Below are positions 34,023 through 46,896 of a DNA stretch of 64,000 nt, piece by piece; the stretch's first letter is position 1; the number at the start of each line of letters is the position of its first letter. The notes under the pieces are model-generated. The model ran no database searches. It was not told the DNA's origin and worked only from the letters and a program-made list of their open reading frames with translations. Source of the DNA: Carex sylvatica. Taxonomy: Eukaryota > Streptophyta > Magnoliopsida > Poales > Cyperaceae. The DNA lies in NCBI GenBank assembly GCA_964058845.1, contig CAXKVR010000104.1, positions 1 through 64,000 of the forward strand, read 5' to 3'. The position numbers and the translations under genes are program-made.

Positions 34023-34420
34023 AACTAGGATGTTCCTAAATTCACCAACCTTCTTTGTGAACTCAACTCTAAAATATATCATATTGACTTTAAATAATGA
34101 ATCTGAACCGTTGAAATCCACCTACCTCACGAGTGATGCATCCACATGCAAAATATTAAAAATTTAAAATTAATTTTGTATAGAGTCAAGTGGTAAAAAA
34201 AACGTTCAAAAAATTAATGCATTAAAATTAATTTATAGACCTAATTTTGACCACTTGATTTTATACTAAATTAATTCAAAAGTTAAAATTTTAATATGTA
34301 AATATATTACTCATAAAGTAGAAGGATTTCAATGATTCGAATTTTTTATTTGAAGTCAATTCGATAGATTTTAAAATTGAGTTTACAAAAGAAGTTGATG
34401 AACTTAAGAACACTCTAGTT
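34023..34420. mobile_element. Foldback-type MITE, family B (copy 1)
   Basis: The left end AACTAGGATGTTCCTAAATT pairs with the complement of the right end, AACTAGAGTGTTCTTAAGTT. The interior pairs through GAATCTGAACCGTTGAAATCC and TTTATAGAGTCAAGTGG-like segments. A better preserved copy with the same ends and interior lies at 51855-52272. No frame. Confidence 0.75.
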
Positions 34421-36222
34421 CTAATCCTGAGAGAGAGAGAGATGGAGAGAAAAAATTTATTCTGGTTCATATATTTAACACAATGTTTTCCTCATAATGG
34501 AGATATCAAAATCCTACGGAAGTTGATTGATATATATATTTTTCCTCTCTTTAGTAAAGTTAGCTGTTAATTGATTTTCAAGCATTAGATGCTCTCCACA
34601 CCTTCCTCTTTTTGACTTATAGCTTGATTTCACATTATACAGCAGTTGCATCTTGAAGGTGACAAACAATTTAACAAATCTTTTATTAGTATGTACCTAC
34701 CATAAAGCTTGCTGATATTGACTACAGATTTTTCATTTGTAGTATTATACATAGTAAGAAATTTATAAACAAAAAAATCTAGTAGCACTGTATTACGGAT
34801 TGAATCTCCTTATGATATAATCATTTGATAATCTTCATAATAATTTTAAATCAATTTAAAAGTTTTCAATATAAAATAGAGGGTTTTAATGCTTTTGTTT
34901 TATTTTTTTATCTCCATCATGTCTTTATTTTTTATTTTTCATAATAATATTTTATATGTCAAAATAAATTCATTAGATCTAATCTATATTAATTTCTATA
35001 TACACATAAAAAATATCACTTTTTTTATTTTGATTTTATATGAACCGATAAGTTGAAAAATCACCGTTTACAATCTATCTATACCAGTATATTTTTGCAA
35101 GCTTCGGATATTAATCAAAATAAATTTAAAATGTCACGATATTTTACGCATGCATAGAGATAATGATATTGATTAACTAATGTGTTTATTTAACGCTCAA
35201 GTTTTAAGTTTTAAGTTATTATAGTTCTAAAAATAAAAATATTAAAAAGTATAAAAAATAGAGATATGAATTTCAACCTCCACTCTAAAAAAAATGTTTA
35301 TATATTAATGTGTTATTCGTTATAAAAAAAGGCATATCTACCAATTTTTTTAATACTAAGTAGACCAAATAGAGCATACCCTCCACTCTCATCATTTGTT
35401 CTATGCATGCATGATACATGTACCATGTGAATCATAATCAAATTGTTTATTTTACGATTTTACGGCGATTGTTATTATTATCAAATATAATTAAATATGA
35501 GTATAATTCAACATTAATTTGCGGTGAATGTTCTAAGAATCTTCAAAGCACCATGATTAACGTCACTTTATTATGTTTTTCAAATGTTAGACCCACGACT
35601 AAAAACTTTGGAACATTTTTTTTCTAGCATCACCTCTAAATGATTACATCTTTACTAAGCTTTACACAAAGTTCTCTAATTAGGTGAGAAGCTGAGAAAA
35701 AATGGGAAGGAAAATAAGGGGGTCAAATATCATTCATTTCTGTGTAAAATAGTATGAAAAGCTGACTTCACGGAGAAAAAAATTTAGTGAAACTAGATTT
35801 TTTGCCAAACATTGTTTGTCAAATTGTGGTCTTGTGGACCTCCCTTTGTAATCTCGCACAAAATTAATGTTTAGGAATCTCTTTTTTTTTAGTAAAGGCT
35901 GTTTATTTTTGTTTTTGTTTCTTTGATATTATTCTTTTTTTTTCTTTCTTTCAATTTATGTACTTTTATGGTTCAATAAAATTATAAGTCAGGGGCATGA
36001 ATCCGTCTTTTTATTTTTCAGAAAAAAAGGCCATCAACACAACTTAGGATTCTTCAATTAGAATATATATTTGTCAAAGCATTTTTATTGCAGTTGCAAA
36101 CTATCTTTGGCAATTACAACACAACATGCGATATATAACTAAAATAATCACATTAGTACTTGGAAATTAATTTGTAATTGTCAAATTAAAGAATATACAA
36201 GAATGTATTATAAATATGTACA
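34421..36222. other. AT-rich intergenic region, nothing recognised
   Basis: No recognisable domain in any short frame, no tandem array. Some poly-T and poly-A stretches. Confidence 0.4.
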
Positions 36223-38206
36223 CATACTGTAACATTTCGTAAAATACTTATAAGAAATAAATAATTGTAAATAATATACGAAATGCCTGAGTACTTTTTT
36301 AATAAAATAAATTGCACTTTAGTGTGAAATATCATTTTGTTAAGCAGAATATGATAATTAAGTAACTTTGTCGAAATATATGTTGTCAATTTGAAATTCT
36401 AAAATGTTTGAATATTCGAAAGTCAGACAAATTAATAGATACAATAGAGGTTTAAAAAAAAACTAATAACATTATAATTTTCTTATTACTATTTGGACTA
36501 ATTTACAATATTTGCAATTTTAAAGGTTAATTGCATAAAAGTGCAAACTTAAGGGGGAAAAAAAAATCATCAACGTGGCACTATGGCTACGTGGTCAATA
36601 GTGAATGCTTTACTCTTTAATTCAATTAAAGGGTATTATCCATCATCTGTGAAAAAAAAAAATTAAAAAATAACAAACCAATTATAATCGGAAAAGAAAA
36701 GAGAAAGAAAAGGAAAGCGAAAAACAGAGAAAGTGTTCTCTTCTCTCTCCCTGTTCGTGCGTGTATGAGTGCAATAGAAAGATTTATGTGAGGAAGGCTC
36801 TAAGCCGATAGTCCAATTATTGGGGCATATATACTGTGAAATGAGACTTGATAGGATCGCTACGACAACTGATATGCAATGATTGATTGTTCTATTTGCT
36901 CTACGATATAAGGTGCGGAGTTATTGGATTAGTCTGAGATTCATGACTAGAAATTAAATCGTAATTTATTGTACATTTTGAATATTTTATTGATTGCATT
37001 GATTGAACTATTGTATCATATGCATAGCTCAATATAATTGAAATTGAATTACAGGTAAATTTGTTGACTATTATATTGATATTGTTGATCGATTGGTTGA
37101 TTCTTATTGCAAATGATTGATTGAGACCACAATAATTGAATTGAATAAATATTGAATACTGAAATCCTTGAACCTCCATATAGTGGAGAAAAAAGATTAT
37201 TATACGTAAAGTCTAGCTAACTACTATACTTTACTCCAGTACCCTTATGTGCATATGGTGAATGACCCCAACTGAACCCAGTACCGACTGGGTAGAGGAT
37301 ACTGAATAAATTGTGAATTGTGACTGTGAGACTAATGATCTGTGGTAACTGTCTTATCATCGATTTTCTTTCCGATAATGATAGTGTTGTGATATTGATT
37401 TCGTATTGCTTCCGATAATGATAGTGTTGTGACATTGTTCCGTATTGTTTCGTATTGTGAAAAAGGATTAATATTAAATACTGATTTTGTATTATTTATG
37501 TTAACCAATTGTAAGGATAGTTATAACAGTATAAGCCTAACACGACCGATACATGTTATGGTATCTGTCGGTGTTACCAGACTAGAAATTATAAAGTTAA
37601 TAAACCATACGTTACCATACTTAGTGGTTCTAAAAATTAGGTTCCAACATTACCAAACTTTATGTTTTAAAAGATTTAGACCCAAATTATTTATTCTGAT
37701 AAGATTCTTAGAGTTCTGATTTATTTATTTAATCATTTGTTGTTCAATTGGATACTGTTATTGAGCATTTGCATTAGTCATTATGAAATGAACTGTTTGT
37801 TTCTCGTGCAGTGATTTCATTATGAATATGGATTTCTTTCGAATCCAATAATCTGAGTGGCAATCAGTACTGAGAAATAATTTATTATTTCTCACTCATT
37901 TTTCTTTGTAGATTACAGGTTCATTATGCGAAGTCAGATAAACGCTTTCGGGTTATAATTGACAGCAACGCCACCTAAAGGTATAGAATTTGGGTTTATT
38001 GTATCTGACAGGATGTAGAGAATATATCTCTAGCATCATCCACCATAAATGTTAGGTAATTCTTGTTAATTATTTGGGATGTGGTAAAAATATAATTGAT
38101 GTTATTGGCAATGCATAAAAAGATCCATGCCTTGTGTTACGCATATTGAATGGTAAATAGACGCGGCTGGAACTGTCGCACCTCTGGATTGGGGTGTGAC
38201 ACATAC
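36223..38206 (+). mobile_element. Solo LTR of the same gypsy family, with 5-bp target duplication
   Basis: LTR 36228-38201 (1974 bp) begins TGTAAC and ends GGGGTGTGACA, flanked by CATAC at 36223-36227 and 38202-38206. Landmarks shared with the intact LTR are CCCAGTACCGACTGGGTAGA near 37278, GTGCATATGGTGAATGACCC near 37250, the AAAGTCTAGC motif near 37208, and the AACTGTCGCACC...GGGGTGTGACA end. No internal sequence is attached, so it arose by LTR-LTR recombination after an older insertion. The U3 part is shorter than in the intact copy and lacks the GC-rich repeat. Confidence 0.88.
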
Positions 38207-38251
38207 GTACATATATCAAAATATGTAAAATCATGTTATGTTTTTATATTG

Positions 38252-38666
38252 AGTAAGGCTTAGGTGTTATGGATAGTGTAAGGACTTCTGTGCTACGGCC
38301 TTAAAAATTTATTGTGTAAATTTTAAATTTCGATTTAAGTAGCTTTGTAAATTGGTTATATAATGAACTTGTAGAATATCAATTTTTTATTTTTTAGAAT
38401 TTTTTTTATTTTTTACAATTTATGAAAGATGATAAAAATAGTCTAAAATATTAGCTATTTTTTGTTTTTAAGTCATTTTTTTCATCTTTCATAAATTATA
38501 AAAAATAGTAAAAAAAAAGTTCAAAAATAGCAAAATTGATATTCTACAAGTTCATTATATAATCAATTTACATAACTACTTACATCGAAGTTTGAAATTT
38601 ATACAATATATTTTTGAGACTGTAAGATAGAAGGCCTTATGCTATCCATAGCACCTAAGCCTCACT
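38252..38666. mobile_element. Foldback-type MITE, AGTAAGGCTTAGGTG termini
   Basis: The left end AGTAAGGCTTAGGTGTTATGG pairs with the complement of the right end, AGTGAGGCTTAGGTGCTATGG. Arms pair inward through ATAATGAACTTGTAGAATATC and its inverted copy, up to an AT-rich centre near 38455. About 415 bp, no frame. It lies 46 bp after the solo LTR duplication. Confidence 0.85.
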
Positions 38667-40594
38667 ATTTTATATGAATGAAATTACAAGAATGAAATTA
38701 TGAAAACTTATGTTATAATGATGAAATTACGAAACTTATGTTTACAATCAATTCATCTTATTTTTACAATAATTTACTAAAGTAGTTGATATGGTTAAAG
38801 AAATCATATATACAATTTCATTTTTCCAGATCGCCTCGTTACATCAGTATTTGAAATCTTTTTTCTAGATCATTTTTTTTTCCGAATGTTATTTGGACAT
38901 CACTTTTTGGATATATCTGTTCTCTAGATGGACAAAACTTGCTAGCTACCTCTTCTTTTAAAAAAATATATATATATTTCCATCAAGTGGAAATTATATG
39001 ATGTAATACTGGCCATATTTCTTGTCTAGAAACCTGATAATTTTCCATGGCAGTGTGACGAATTAGTAAAAAAATTTCAATGAATATATATATTGTAATT
39101 CAATTTATAATAAATAAATTTGTAAAATCATCGTTTTCAATGTGTTGACATATCTTAATATTTTTTTGATTCATGCTAATAAGTCATATCCCAATATATT
39201 CACATCAGATGACTTCTACATTCTCTCGTTTTTCTCCTCATTTAAAGGAGATGTGCCTGATATTAGAAAAGGAGGTAACAACTATTTTTTATTTTTTTTA
39301 TCTAATTTCATAATTGATTTAACTATAAAATATGTAATGAAGAATAGTGATTTGTACAACATTTCATATATCAATGTTCCATTTGATATTTAATATTTTA
39401 TAAGAAGAGAATTCAAATATTTTTAATACATTTTGCAAATATTATACCCACAAAATAATTATGAACCAATAACTTGAAAAATAAATGTCCGAAAATAATC
39501 TATGCATGTGAATTTTTATAGGCTTTTGATATATATTCATCAAAATAAAATTACTGTAATTTTTAACCTATTTGTACAGATAATGATATATATTTCATAT
39601 AACCTTTTATTTTATTACAATGTGCATGTGTTGTAATTAATGTAATTTAGCTAATAACAATACATTCACTTTGAATTATATAAATTAATAATTTATTTGA
39701 TAATTATATGTTTATATTTCACAACTTATTAATCTTAAAAGATACATATTAGTAAAGAATAAGCTGGTATTAAAAAGATTAGAATTGAGTAAGGTAAGAA
39801 TGAATCAAATTGATCCAATACACACACTGCAATCAATAAATAATTTATGATTGGAGGCACGGATTTATGGATAGATATCTTTTTATGCACTTTCAAAACG
39901 TAATTTATCTTTCTTTTTTTTAATTTAAAATTTTGCTAAATAATTAGAAAAAAATGCCGAATCAACACAAAATCCTGAATTTTTTTTTCTTACCATCTTC
40001 TCCGAATAAATAAATAGAACTGATTTGAATTTTGTGAAAATTATATTTTTATCAGAGAAAATCGTGAAAATTTCAATTTTATCAGATTTTATCTGACGCA
40101 GATAGGATCTGCGCTTCCTAAAAGGCATTAAAATTTCAGACTATTTCTCTCTTCGCAGAGCCATAGATTTTATTTATCTCCGTATTTGAGTGAAGATTAG
40201 ATGAAATTTGCGGTCCTGATAAAAATAAAATTATCATGAAATACATGTCAATTATTTTTATTTTGGTTTTCTGAAAAAAAATAGCAATGAAAAAATATTG
40301 GGCACAAAATCTCGCATCAGCAGACGTCAATCAAATCCGAGTTAGTAAAAAAACATCTGCACAACACGTTGGAGATCTCCATTTAATTAGGACTGGAGAA
40401 GTCAAACTGGTACCAGTTGTTTTCCAACACTAACCCCTTTTGAAACTTCCAGATAAGGACAAAATACGGACCCGACCCAAAGTCGTACTCCTGGCTGTTC
40501 CGATTGCCGCCACGTGTACGAAGAACCTACGAGGTCTCTTGCGAACCTTCTTATTTCTCCAGGAATGACCCCGAAAAGCGGATCTGCATCCTCC
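38667..40594. other. AT-rich intergenic region upstream of the HSF gene
   Basis: No gene recognised. A G-box core CACGTG stands at 40511-40516 (listed separately). A GAAACTTC at 40442-40449 fits a minimal two-unit heat shock element, which could be chance. Confidence 0.4.
40511..40516 (+). promoter_or_regulatory. G-box core about 500 bp upstream of the HSF start
   Basis: GCCACGTGTAC contains the CACGTG core bound by plant bZIP and bHLH factors. Sequence match only. Confidence 0.3.
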
Positions 40595-40743
40595 CAGGTA
40601 CCTGACTCAACACAATTAAAATGTACGGTTCAAATTTACTCTCAGCCGGTCGGGATTCGGGATGACAGACGGGGCAGAATTATTTGTGCGTGCGAATCCA
40701 TTTTTGGACCGTCCGATTTAATTCTACTCAGTCAGGTACTTGA
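40595..40743. mobile_element. Small palindromic MITE in the HSF promoter
   Basis: CAGGTACCTGACTC (left) pairs with the complement of the right end, CAAGTACCTGACTG. Inner parts pair through AATTAAAATGTACGGTTCAA and its inverted relative. About 150 bp, ending some 275 bp before the HSF start codon. Confidence 0.65.
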
Positions 40744-40834
40744 GGGGATTCGAATTCCCCAAAAGCAGGTTAATATATTAACAGAGCTTAGTTTACTTCA
40801 TACAGTGCCCAAACAATAAAATCAAACCCATTAA

Positions 40835-40841
40835 TATATAA
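40835..40841 (+). promoter_or_regulatory. Putative TATA box of the HSF gene
   Basis: TATATAA lies 178 bp upstream of the ATG at 41019 and is followed by a CT-containing leader. Position only. Confidence 0.35.
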
Positions 40842-41018
40842 CACCAACGTTAAACCAGATCTGTCAATATCTTTGCCAAAAGACCAACCCTGTTGTTGCG
40901 AACCCTTCTAGACTCTCGACTCTTCCTTTCACAACCCATAAATGGAACTCTAAAAACTCCTGTGCTTTGCTTGTTTTGTTTTTTTATCATTTTCTCCTCC
41001 AATTTCTCTCAATTCCTG

Positions 41019-44000
41019 ATGATGGCAAAGAGAGGAGCGGGACCGGCGCCGTTCCTAACAAAGACGCATCAGATGGTGGAGGCGGCAGTGACCAACGACG
41101 TGATATCATGGGGTGATGACGGGAAGTCATTTATCGTGCGAAAGCCGGTAGAGTTTGCGCGTGATATTTTGCCGGTGCATTTTAAGCACAACAACTTCTC
41201 TTCTTTTGTTAGACAGCTTAATACATATGTAAGTTATAAATCCTCCCATTTTTTTTTTTTTGGTAGTTTGTTATTGAGCATTAATTAATTTCTGTTGTTC
41301 TTTGTTGAAAATTAACTTGGCTTATTAATGGGTATAAATTTTAAGGAAATTTTATTGAAACAAGAATTCTGTACTTGTATGGTTTTAAGTTGCATTTTTT
41401 TCTGCTAAATTTATTTTATTTAGTAAAAAACCGTTGCTTAATTTTACAGAATTGTGGATCAATTTTTGGTTGACTTAAAGAACATGAGGAGAGACCTTAA
41501 TATAATCTCTATGATTTTTAAGCTTATTTTCTACAAATTTGACTTCATTTATTTATTTAAACCAGTAAGAGAGCTAGCATTGCTGGTCAAATCCTCCTTG
41601 AAACTGGGGATCATATTTTGAGTACCTTATTTATTTTGGGCTCTTTGACATTCTTTTTCTGTGTAATAAAATATTTATTACTTTTTTAGTGTTGATTTCT
41701 ATTAATAACTATTAACTTAATTGGTAATCTGACAATGTTTCTCTAATTAGTTTGTGCATATATTATTAGATTTTATCAAATTTTGTATTAATTAAATATT
41801 ATTTGTTGTTTTTATCAAAAGCAATTACACATAGACGAATACAAATTTAAAATCGTTTTATTAATGGTAGAATTTGCACCAAGTTCATATATAAAGTACA
41901 TATTCTTTCTCAGATCTCAAAATTGAAGTTATAATATTTTTTTGTTATTAAAACGTTCATATAATTTATCGTTGGGAGATCTCACCATACTTATTTTTCT
42001 ATTTTAATTTTCTCTGAAATTTTATATGAACATCGTCCTTCCTGTTTTTGTCTTTATTCGAAACAAATGATGTTATAACAGAAATAGAACAGAAATAGGT
42101 GTTTTTATTGGAAAGGGCGTTAGGAAAATTTGTATCAATCTAAAAATCGTTTAAATATTTTCAAATTTTGAAATTTCAAACGAACGAGTGTTAACAATTT
42201 CTTTAATTAGATTAAAATTGATATACAGCATATTGAATAATTTTCTTAATAATTAATTAATTATCAATGATGGTGCTAATATATTATATGTAGTGCTTAT
42301 ACAAAACGAAGAAAGATTAACAATGATGTGAAAGAGGTTATTCTAGAAGCTTCACATGAAACAATAAATTAATGACGGATATTAATCCCAAAATTACAGT
42401 GTGCTGAAGAAAGAAATTTTTTTAGAAACCATAAATAAAAAATAATAATTTATCAAACTAACTTAATTGTTTTGATTTTTTTTTTTAAAGAATATAAGAA
42501 TTGAGATGACATTTTAGTCCGATTTTTTTTTTTGGGACCGAGATGTTATTTCCGTCCGAGTTGTTTTTACATAAAAACACCTTAGACTGAAATGAAATAG
42601 TAATTCGGTATGAGAAAAAAAAAAAACTTTGGACCGAATTGGCGTGTCAGTTCTTATTGTTTTTGTAAAAACTAAAACAAGGTAAATTTTTTATGGTTTC
42701 TAATAATTTTCCTGAAGAAAGCACTATCTAGGCCTCCTCTTTAATTAACAATGCATAGTGTTTTAAATATTATTATTATATGAACTTTTGACCGACCATT
42801 GATTAGACACCAGTTTCTGACCGGAGTCTACTAGATGTAAACCCATTACGCGGTTATACTTGACAATGATACATTATCATTATCTTTTAACCATTGGTTA
42901 GACACCAGCTGTTGACCGTAATCTACTAGTTGGATACCCATTTTGGCGCTTATACATGAAAATCATACATGTGTTTTTCTTATAGGTTGATTTTTTGCTT
43001 TTGTGAATCATTTTATCCTTTTCTTATATTGGGTCAAAATTCAAGTGTAGGAATATAATAGTGCTTCTACAATTTTGATTGTTAAGAGTTGGAAGTGACA
43101 CTTTTAAAATTGTTATTATGCACTATTGATAGTCCAGAGTAGCTCACACTTCTTAATGAAGTGTAATTAAAGCAAGCTTAACAAAAATTGAGCCTTCTAG
43201 AAGGCACAATCTTTTTCTGACTTTTCCTTTATTTTCATCTAACCACAATTGGGATGACAAAGTTGTGTCATTTATTGAACCCAAGTTGCTTGAATTGAAT
43301 ACGCAGATCAATTTAGTTCAAAATTCATTTCTTTTTATAAAATTAGACAGTTCGGATCAAGTATGTGCGTTCGGCTTCAAATGGTCCAATTGTCCCATTA
43401 AGGTGTATTAGCATCACTAGTTGTTTGGGCTTCAAAAGGCCCAATTTTGTGACATTCACCACTGTAACGAAAAGGATTCGGGTTCAGATGGATTTTTCTA
43501 CTTCGTTTTTCTTATACGCTATTACTTTTGTTATTTGGGAAAATATAAGCAAAATTCGCTTCATACTTAATTTCTCTTCCACCAATTTCTATCTATGCCA
43601 GGATCAAAAACACAATTTTCTTTTAATGAAATATATGATAATTTTATTTTAATATCCAACCTATATTCATATCCGTATTTGTTTAATGTTGGATTTGTAA
43701 CATCTATGTATATCCTATCCACATCCGTATCCAAAAATAAAAATGAACTAGGATTTTGTTTAATTATTATCCGTCGGTATCCAATCTGTATACTCCCCTG
43801 AAGCGTATTGTATTACTTCAGTATTTATTGCAAGGTGCGATGACTTCTAACGGTGTATAATTTAGAGAAATGTAACACAAAGGACCTCGATTTAGTTCCC
43901 AAGGTACACGCCTTCTCTAAGAAGGGATAGTTGGTTGATTATTGATTGAGAAAACAAAATTCAAGAATCCTTTATCATTACATGAATTATGAGTAAGCAA

Positions 44001-44640
44001 GATAGAAATTATGTACAATTATTTTAACACTTCTCCTCTTATGCAGGGATTTAGAAAGGTTGTGCCGGACAAATGGGAATTTGCTAACGAGTATTTTCGA
44101 AAAGGCGAACCCGATCTCCTGCGCAACATTCGCCGGCGAAAAATAGCATCTGCTGCAACCGGAAAATCCAACAGTAGCCAACCACTGCCACCACCTTCCA
44201 CCACCACCACTTCCTCCACCATTTCTTCTCCTCCCTCGTCACCGTGTCATGATTTAGCTGCCTTAACCAATGAGAACGAGCAACTAAAGAAAGATAACGA
44301 GACATTGAGCTCAGAACTGGCAGTTGCCAAGAAGCGATGCAATGAACTCCTAGGCTTCCTCTCGAAATTTGTGAACGTGAAAGAACTCGACTTTCGGATT
44401 TTAATGGAAGGTGACAGAAGTAGTGTTGTCAAGGAGGCCGAGGAGGAAGAATGCCGTGAATTTAAACTTTTCGGGGTTCGGTTGAAAGGTATCTGTGGAA
44501 GAAAGAGAGGTTTGAGTGAAGATACTGATACTTGCGGTGGCGTTGCTGAGAGACCAATGAAGATAGGTTTTGGTTCTCAGTGGATGGGTTCTGTACCAGT
44601 GGTACCAATGCAACAAAGCAGCGGAAAAGTATGCCATTGA
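41019..44640 (+). CDS. Class B heat stress transcription factor (HSF)
   Basis: Exon 1 is 41019-41228 and exon 2 is 44047-44640, joined in phase at ...LNTY|GFRK..., the conserved intron position inside the plant HSF DNA-binding domain. The product is 267 residues. The DNA-binding domain (about 9-103) shows [38 protein letters not shown] and IRRRK. A short coiled-coil oligomerisation region follows (about 150-190, [15 protein letters not shown]...). KLFGVRLKG near residue 220 is the LFGV repressor-type motif that defines class B, and no AHA activation motif is seen. A basic KRKRG-like nuclear signal (GRKRG) follows it. Length and the RLKG motif suggest HsfB3 or HsfB1; I do not assign it. Two ATGs stand in tandem at 41019 and 41022; the frame extends further upstream to 40893 but that part is not HSF-like. 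The DNA-binding domain has unusual residues (see findings). Confidence 0.93.
41229..44046 (+). other. Long intron of the HSF gene (2818 bp)
   Basis: GTAAGT donor and TTATGCAG acceptor. AT-rich. It contains an imperfect tandem duplication of about 96 bp at 42794-42972 (ACCATTGATTAGACACCAG and ACCATTGGTTAGACACCAG). Around 43640-43790 lies a block with ATCCGTAT motifs that may be a decayed hAT-type element. No nested gene seen. Confidence 0.8.
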
Positions 44641-45596
44641 GGTGCAGCACCGGTACAGAAGGATATATGCTTTTTAGTTATGAAGCAAAGAAAAGGAATA
44701 AATTCGTTCTGTAAATTTAATTAAAGTGAAGCGTTAGTGTTAGATTTGCTGTTACAGTGTCAAATTGGCTTAGGATCCAAATCAGGATTCATGTCCAAAA
44801 GTGTGGATTAGCGATTGATATGTGCATAGAATAGAACTGTAATCAAATTCAGGCCTCTTTTACCTATATATATATATTGGATTAACCATAGCAGATTCCA
44901 GATAATGTACTATTTCTTTGGAAGTTGATCACAAAACTTATTGTGGCGTTCTCATTTAGACTAATTTCATAATAAATGAATAAAACAGTATAAAAAAGTT
45001 GATCATTTCTTTGTTGCTGTGAATCTTATTATATCGGCCTCTACTGTGATAAGGTGGACAGGTATGGCTTTTATAAAAAAAAAATATTCGTTTCCTTTGT
45101 TAGAGGGGACATAAAAACAGGGGCCTTACGCAATCTCAAAGCTCAAAGCTCAAAGCTCAAATACATTCTACACGAATCTCAAAGCTCAAATAATACACCC
45201 CCTGTGCTATCCCCGAATAGGCACCGGACACGTCAACAACATATGAGATATCTCAGAGGATAACCACTCTTGCTGTACAAAATCCGGGTAGTAGAGAAAA
45301 GGTGGTCACACAGAGAAGTTTCCCTTGCTTCAAGCCTTCTTCAATTTGGCGCACAAGTTGTGGCCTAATTGACGTAGCTTTTGCCCAATGGTAGGATACT
45401 GACATGAATAGATGTGCTGGTGCTAAAAACATTTCCAACAAGGAGTGTTGGTGGGGGGAGGAGGCTTTCCTTTAACTCAATCTGATATTATATCAAAGCC
45501 GTCTGATTCACATCAATATTCATGCACACTTAATCTACACAAATTTTAAAAGTGGTCAGTTGATGTGTATCGAACAACTCTTAGTCTTAGGATATA
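44641..45596. other. Intergenic between HSF 3' end and a MITE
   Basis: The first few hundred bases are probably the HSF 3' UTR. At 45136-45160 AGCTCAA is repeated about four times in tandem. A 60-codon minus-strand frame at 45253-45441 has no recognised domain and no clear start. Confidence 0.4.
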
Positions 45597-46055
45597 TTTG
45601 GATGGGAGCTAGAATAGTCAAATTTGAAAATAGAAAAAAGTTAGTGATTTTCATATTAGTATTAAAATGGTGCTATTTGAATTAGTAAAAATGTTGTTTG
45701 GATTGTATATTTAAAATAGTAAAAAGCAGTAACTGATAAAGAATAGTGTTAACAATGTGTTAATTAAGATGAAAAATAGACAAGTAGAGTCTCAAACAAA
45801 TTGTCATGACATGAAGATAACATAAGTGTTAATTTTGATATTTCGGAACTGTGCTAGTGGAAATCTCTCTCTTCACACTTTTCAATAGTAGTTATTCCAA
45901 TATTTACAAGGAATAAACTAATAAAACATAGTAACTATTCTAATTATTCTGAGTAACAAAAATATTGTTTGAATGCACATTACTATTCCGAATAACCTCT
46001 ATTCTCGAATAACCCCTTATTCTAGCTATTTTCATATCATCCAAACATATCCTTA
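45597..46055. mobile_element. Tourist-like (PIF/Harbinger) MITE
   Basis: Element 45600-46052 (453 bp). GGATATATTTGGATG and the complement of the right end, GGATATGTTTGGATG, form the inverted repeats, and inner AGCTAGAATA segments also pair. TTA stands on both sides (45597-45599 and 46053-46055), the 3-bp duplication typical of PIF/Harbinger elements. GG...GTTTGG termini fit Tourist MITEs. Confidence 0.8.
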
Positions 46056-46896
46056 GTCTATAACATAGCTTCGGATCAAACCTACATTAAGATTCGTGTG
46101 TATTTGATCACACAAACTTCGTAGTTGTTCGTGTGATTTTTTATCTTCTTCTTCTTTTTTGTGAGACATAGTTGCCTCTTTTCATGAGAAAACGTCTCTG
46201 TAGTAATATGTAACGATCATCTCTCCTTGTACATATGTTGGTTGGAATAAAGAAAAAGAATCTGAATTTTACAAAGTTGCTCTTATCCAGTATAAAAAAG
46301 AGAAACATCAGAGGCAGGTGTGCATCAGACCCACATGGCATTCAAGCAACTTTTCTGGTTTGATTCGAAAGGTTGGACACAGAGTCAGAGATAAGGCACA
46401 AATGCTAAATCAACATATATCAAAAAGTTTGGAATATGATTGGAAACTTGTACCATTTCAGGCAGACAAACAAACAAAAATAATTTAGGCGGGGTACTAC
46501 AAACAGAGTATTTACAAAACGGTATCCAAAACATGAAGATTCCCAAAATCACATATAATTTAGAATAAATGCACCTAAATATACTACAAACAGAGTATTT
46601 ACAAAACGGTATCCAAAACATGAAGATTCCCAAAATCACATATAATTTAGAATAAATGCACCTAAATAAGATTTGGACAACCACACAAAAGTTCCAGATG
46701 TTACAAACTAGACTAAAAGTTATGATCAAAATACAGATCAAACCCACAATAATGTAGCGCCATGCCGGTTAATACGAGGCGAGCATGGAACTAGGGGATA
46801 CAACATGCAGACATGCAGCACAATATCACCATATCAAATCTAACAAAGAACTCAAAAGCTGATTATTAATTTTTTATACTAAACTTAATTTTTCTT
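46056..46896. other. Region downstream of the bZIP gene, probable 3' UTR
   Basis: No gene recognised. The part nearest 46897 should hold the bZIP 3' UTR (minus strand). It contains the 87-bp tandem duplication described separately. Confidence 0.5.
46495..46668. repeat. Perfect 87-bp tandem duplication
   Basis: Unit 1 is 46495-46581 and unit 2 is 46582-46668, starting TACTACAAACAGAGTATTT. The two read identically, so the duplication is recent. It lies about 230 bp beyond the bZIP stop codon on its downstream side. Confidence 0.9.

Noticed and set aside
40893..41018. Upstream extension of the HSF frame
   Set aside because: The added 42 residues are hydrophobic and unlike any HSF N terminus; the conserved domain begins right after the ATG pair at 41019/41022. 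It is better read as 5' UTR.
45253..45441. Minus-strand frame of about 60 codons
   Set aside because: No ATG at its start, no recognisable domain, adjacent to AGCTCAA simple repeats.
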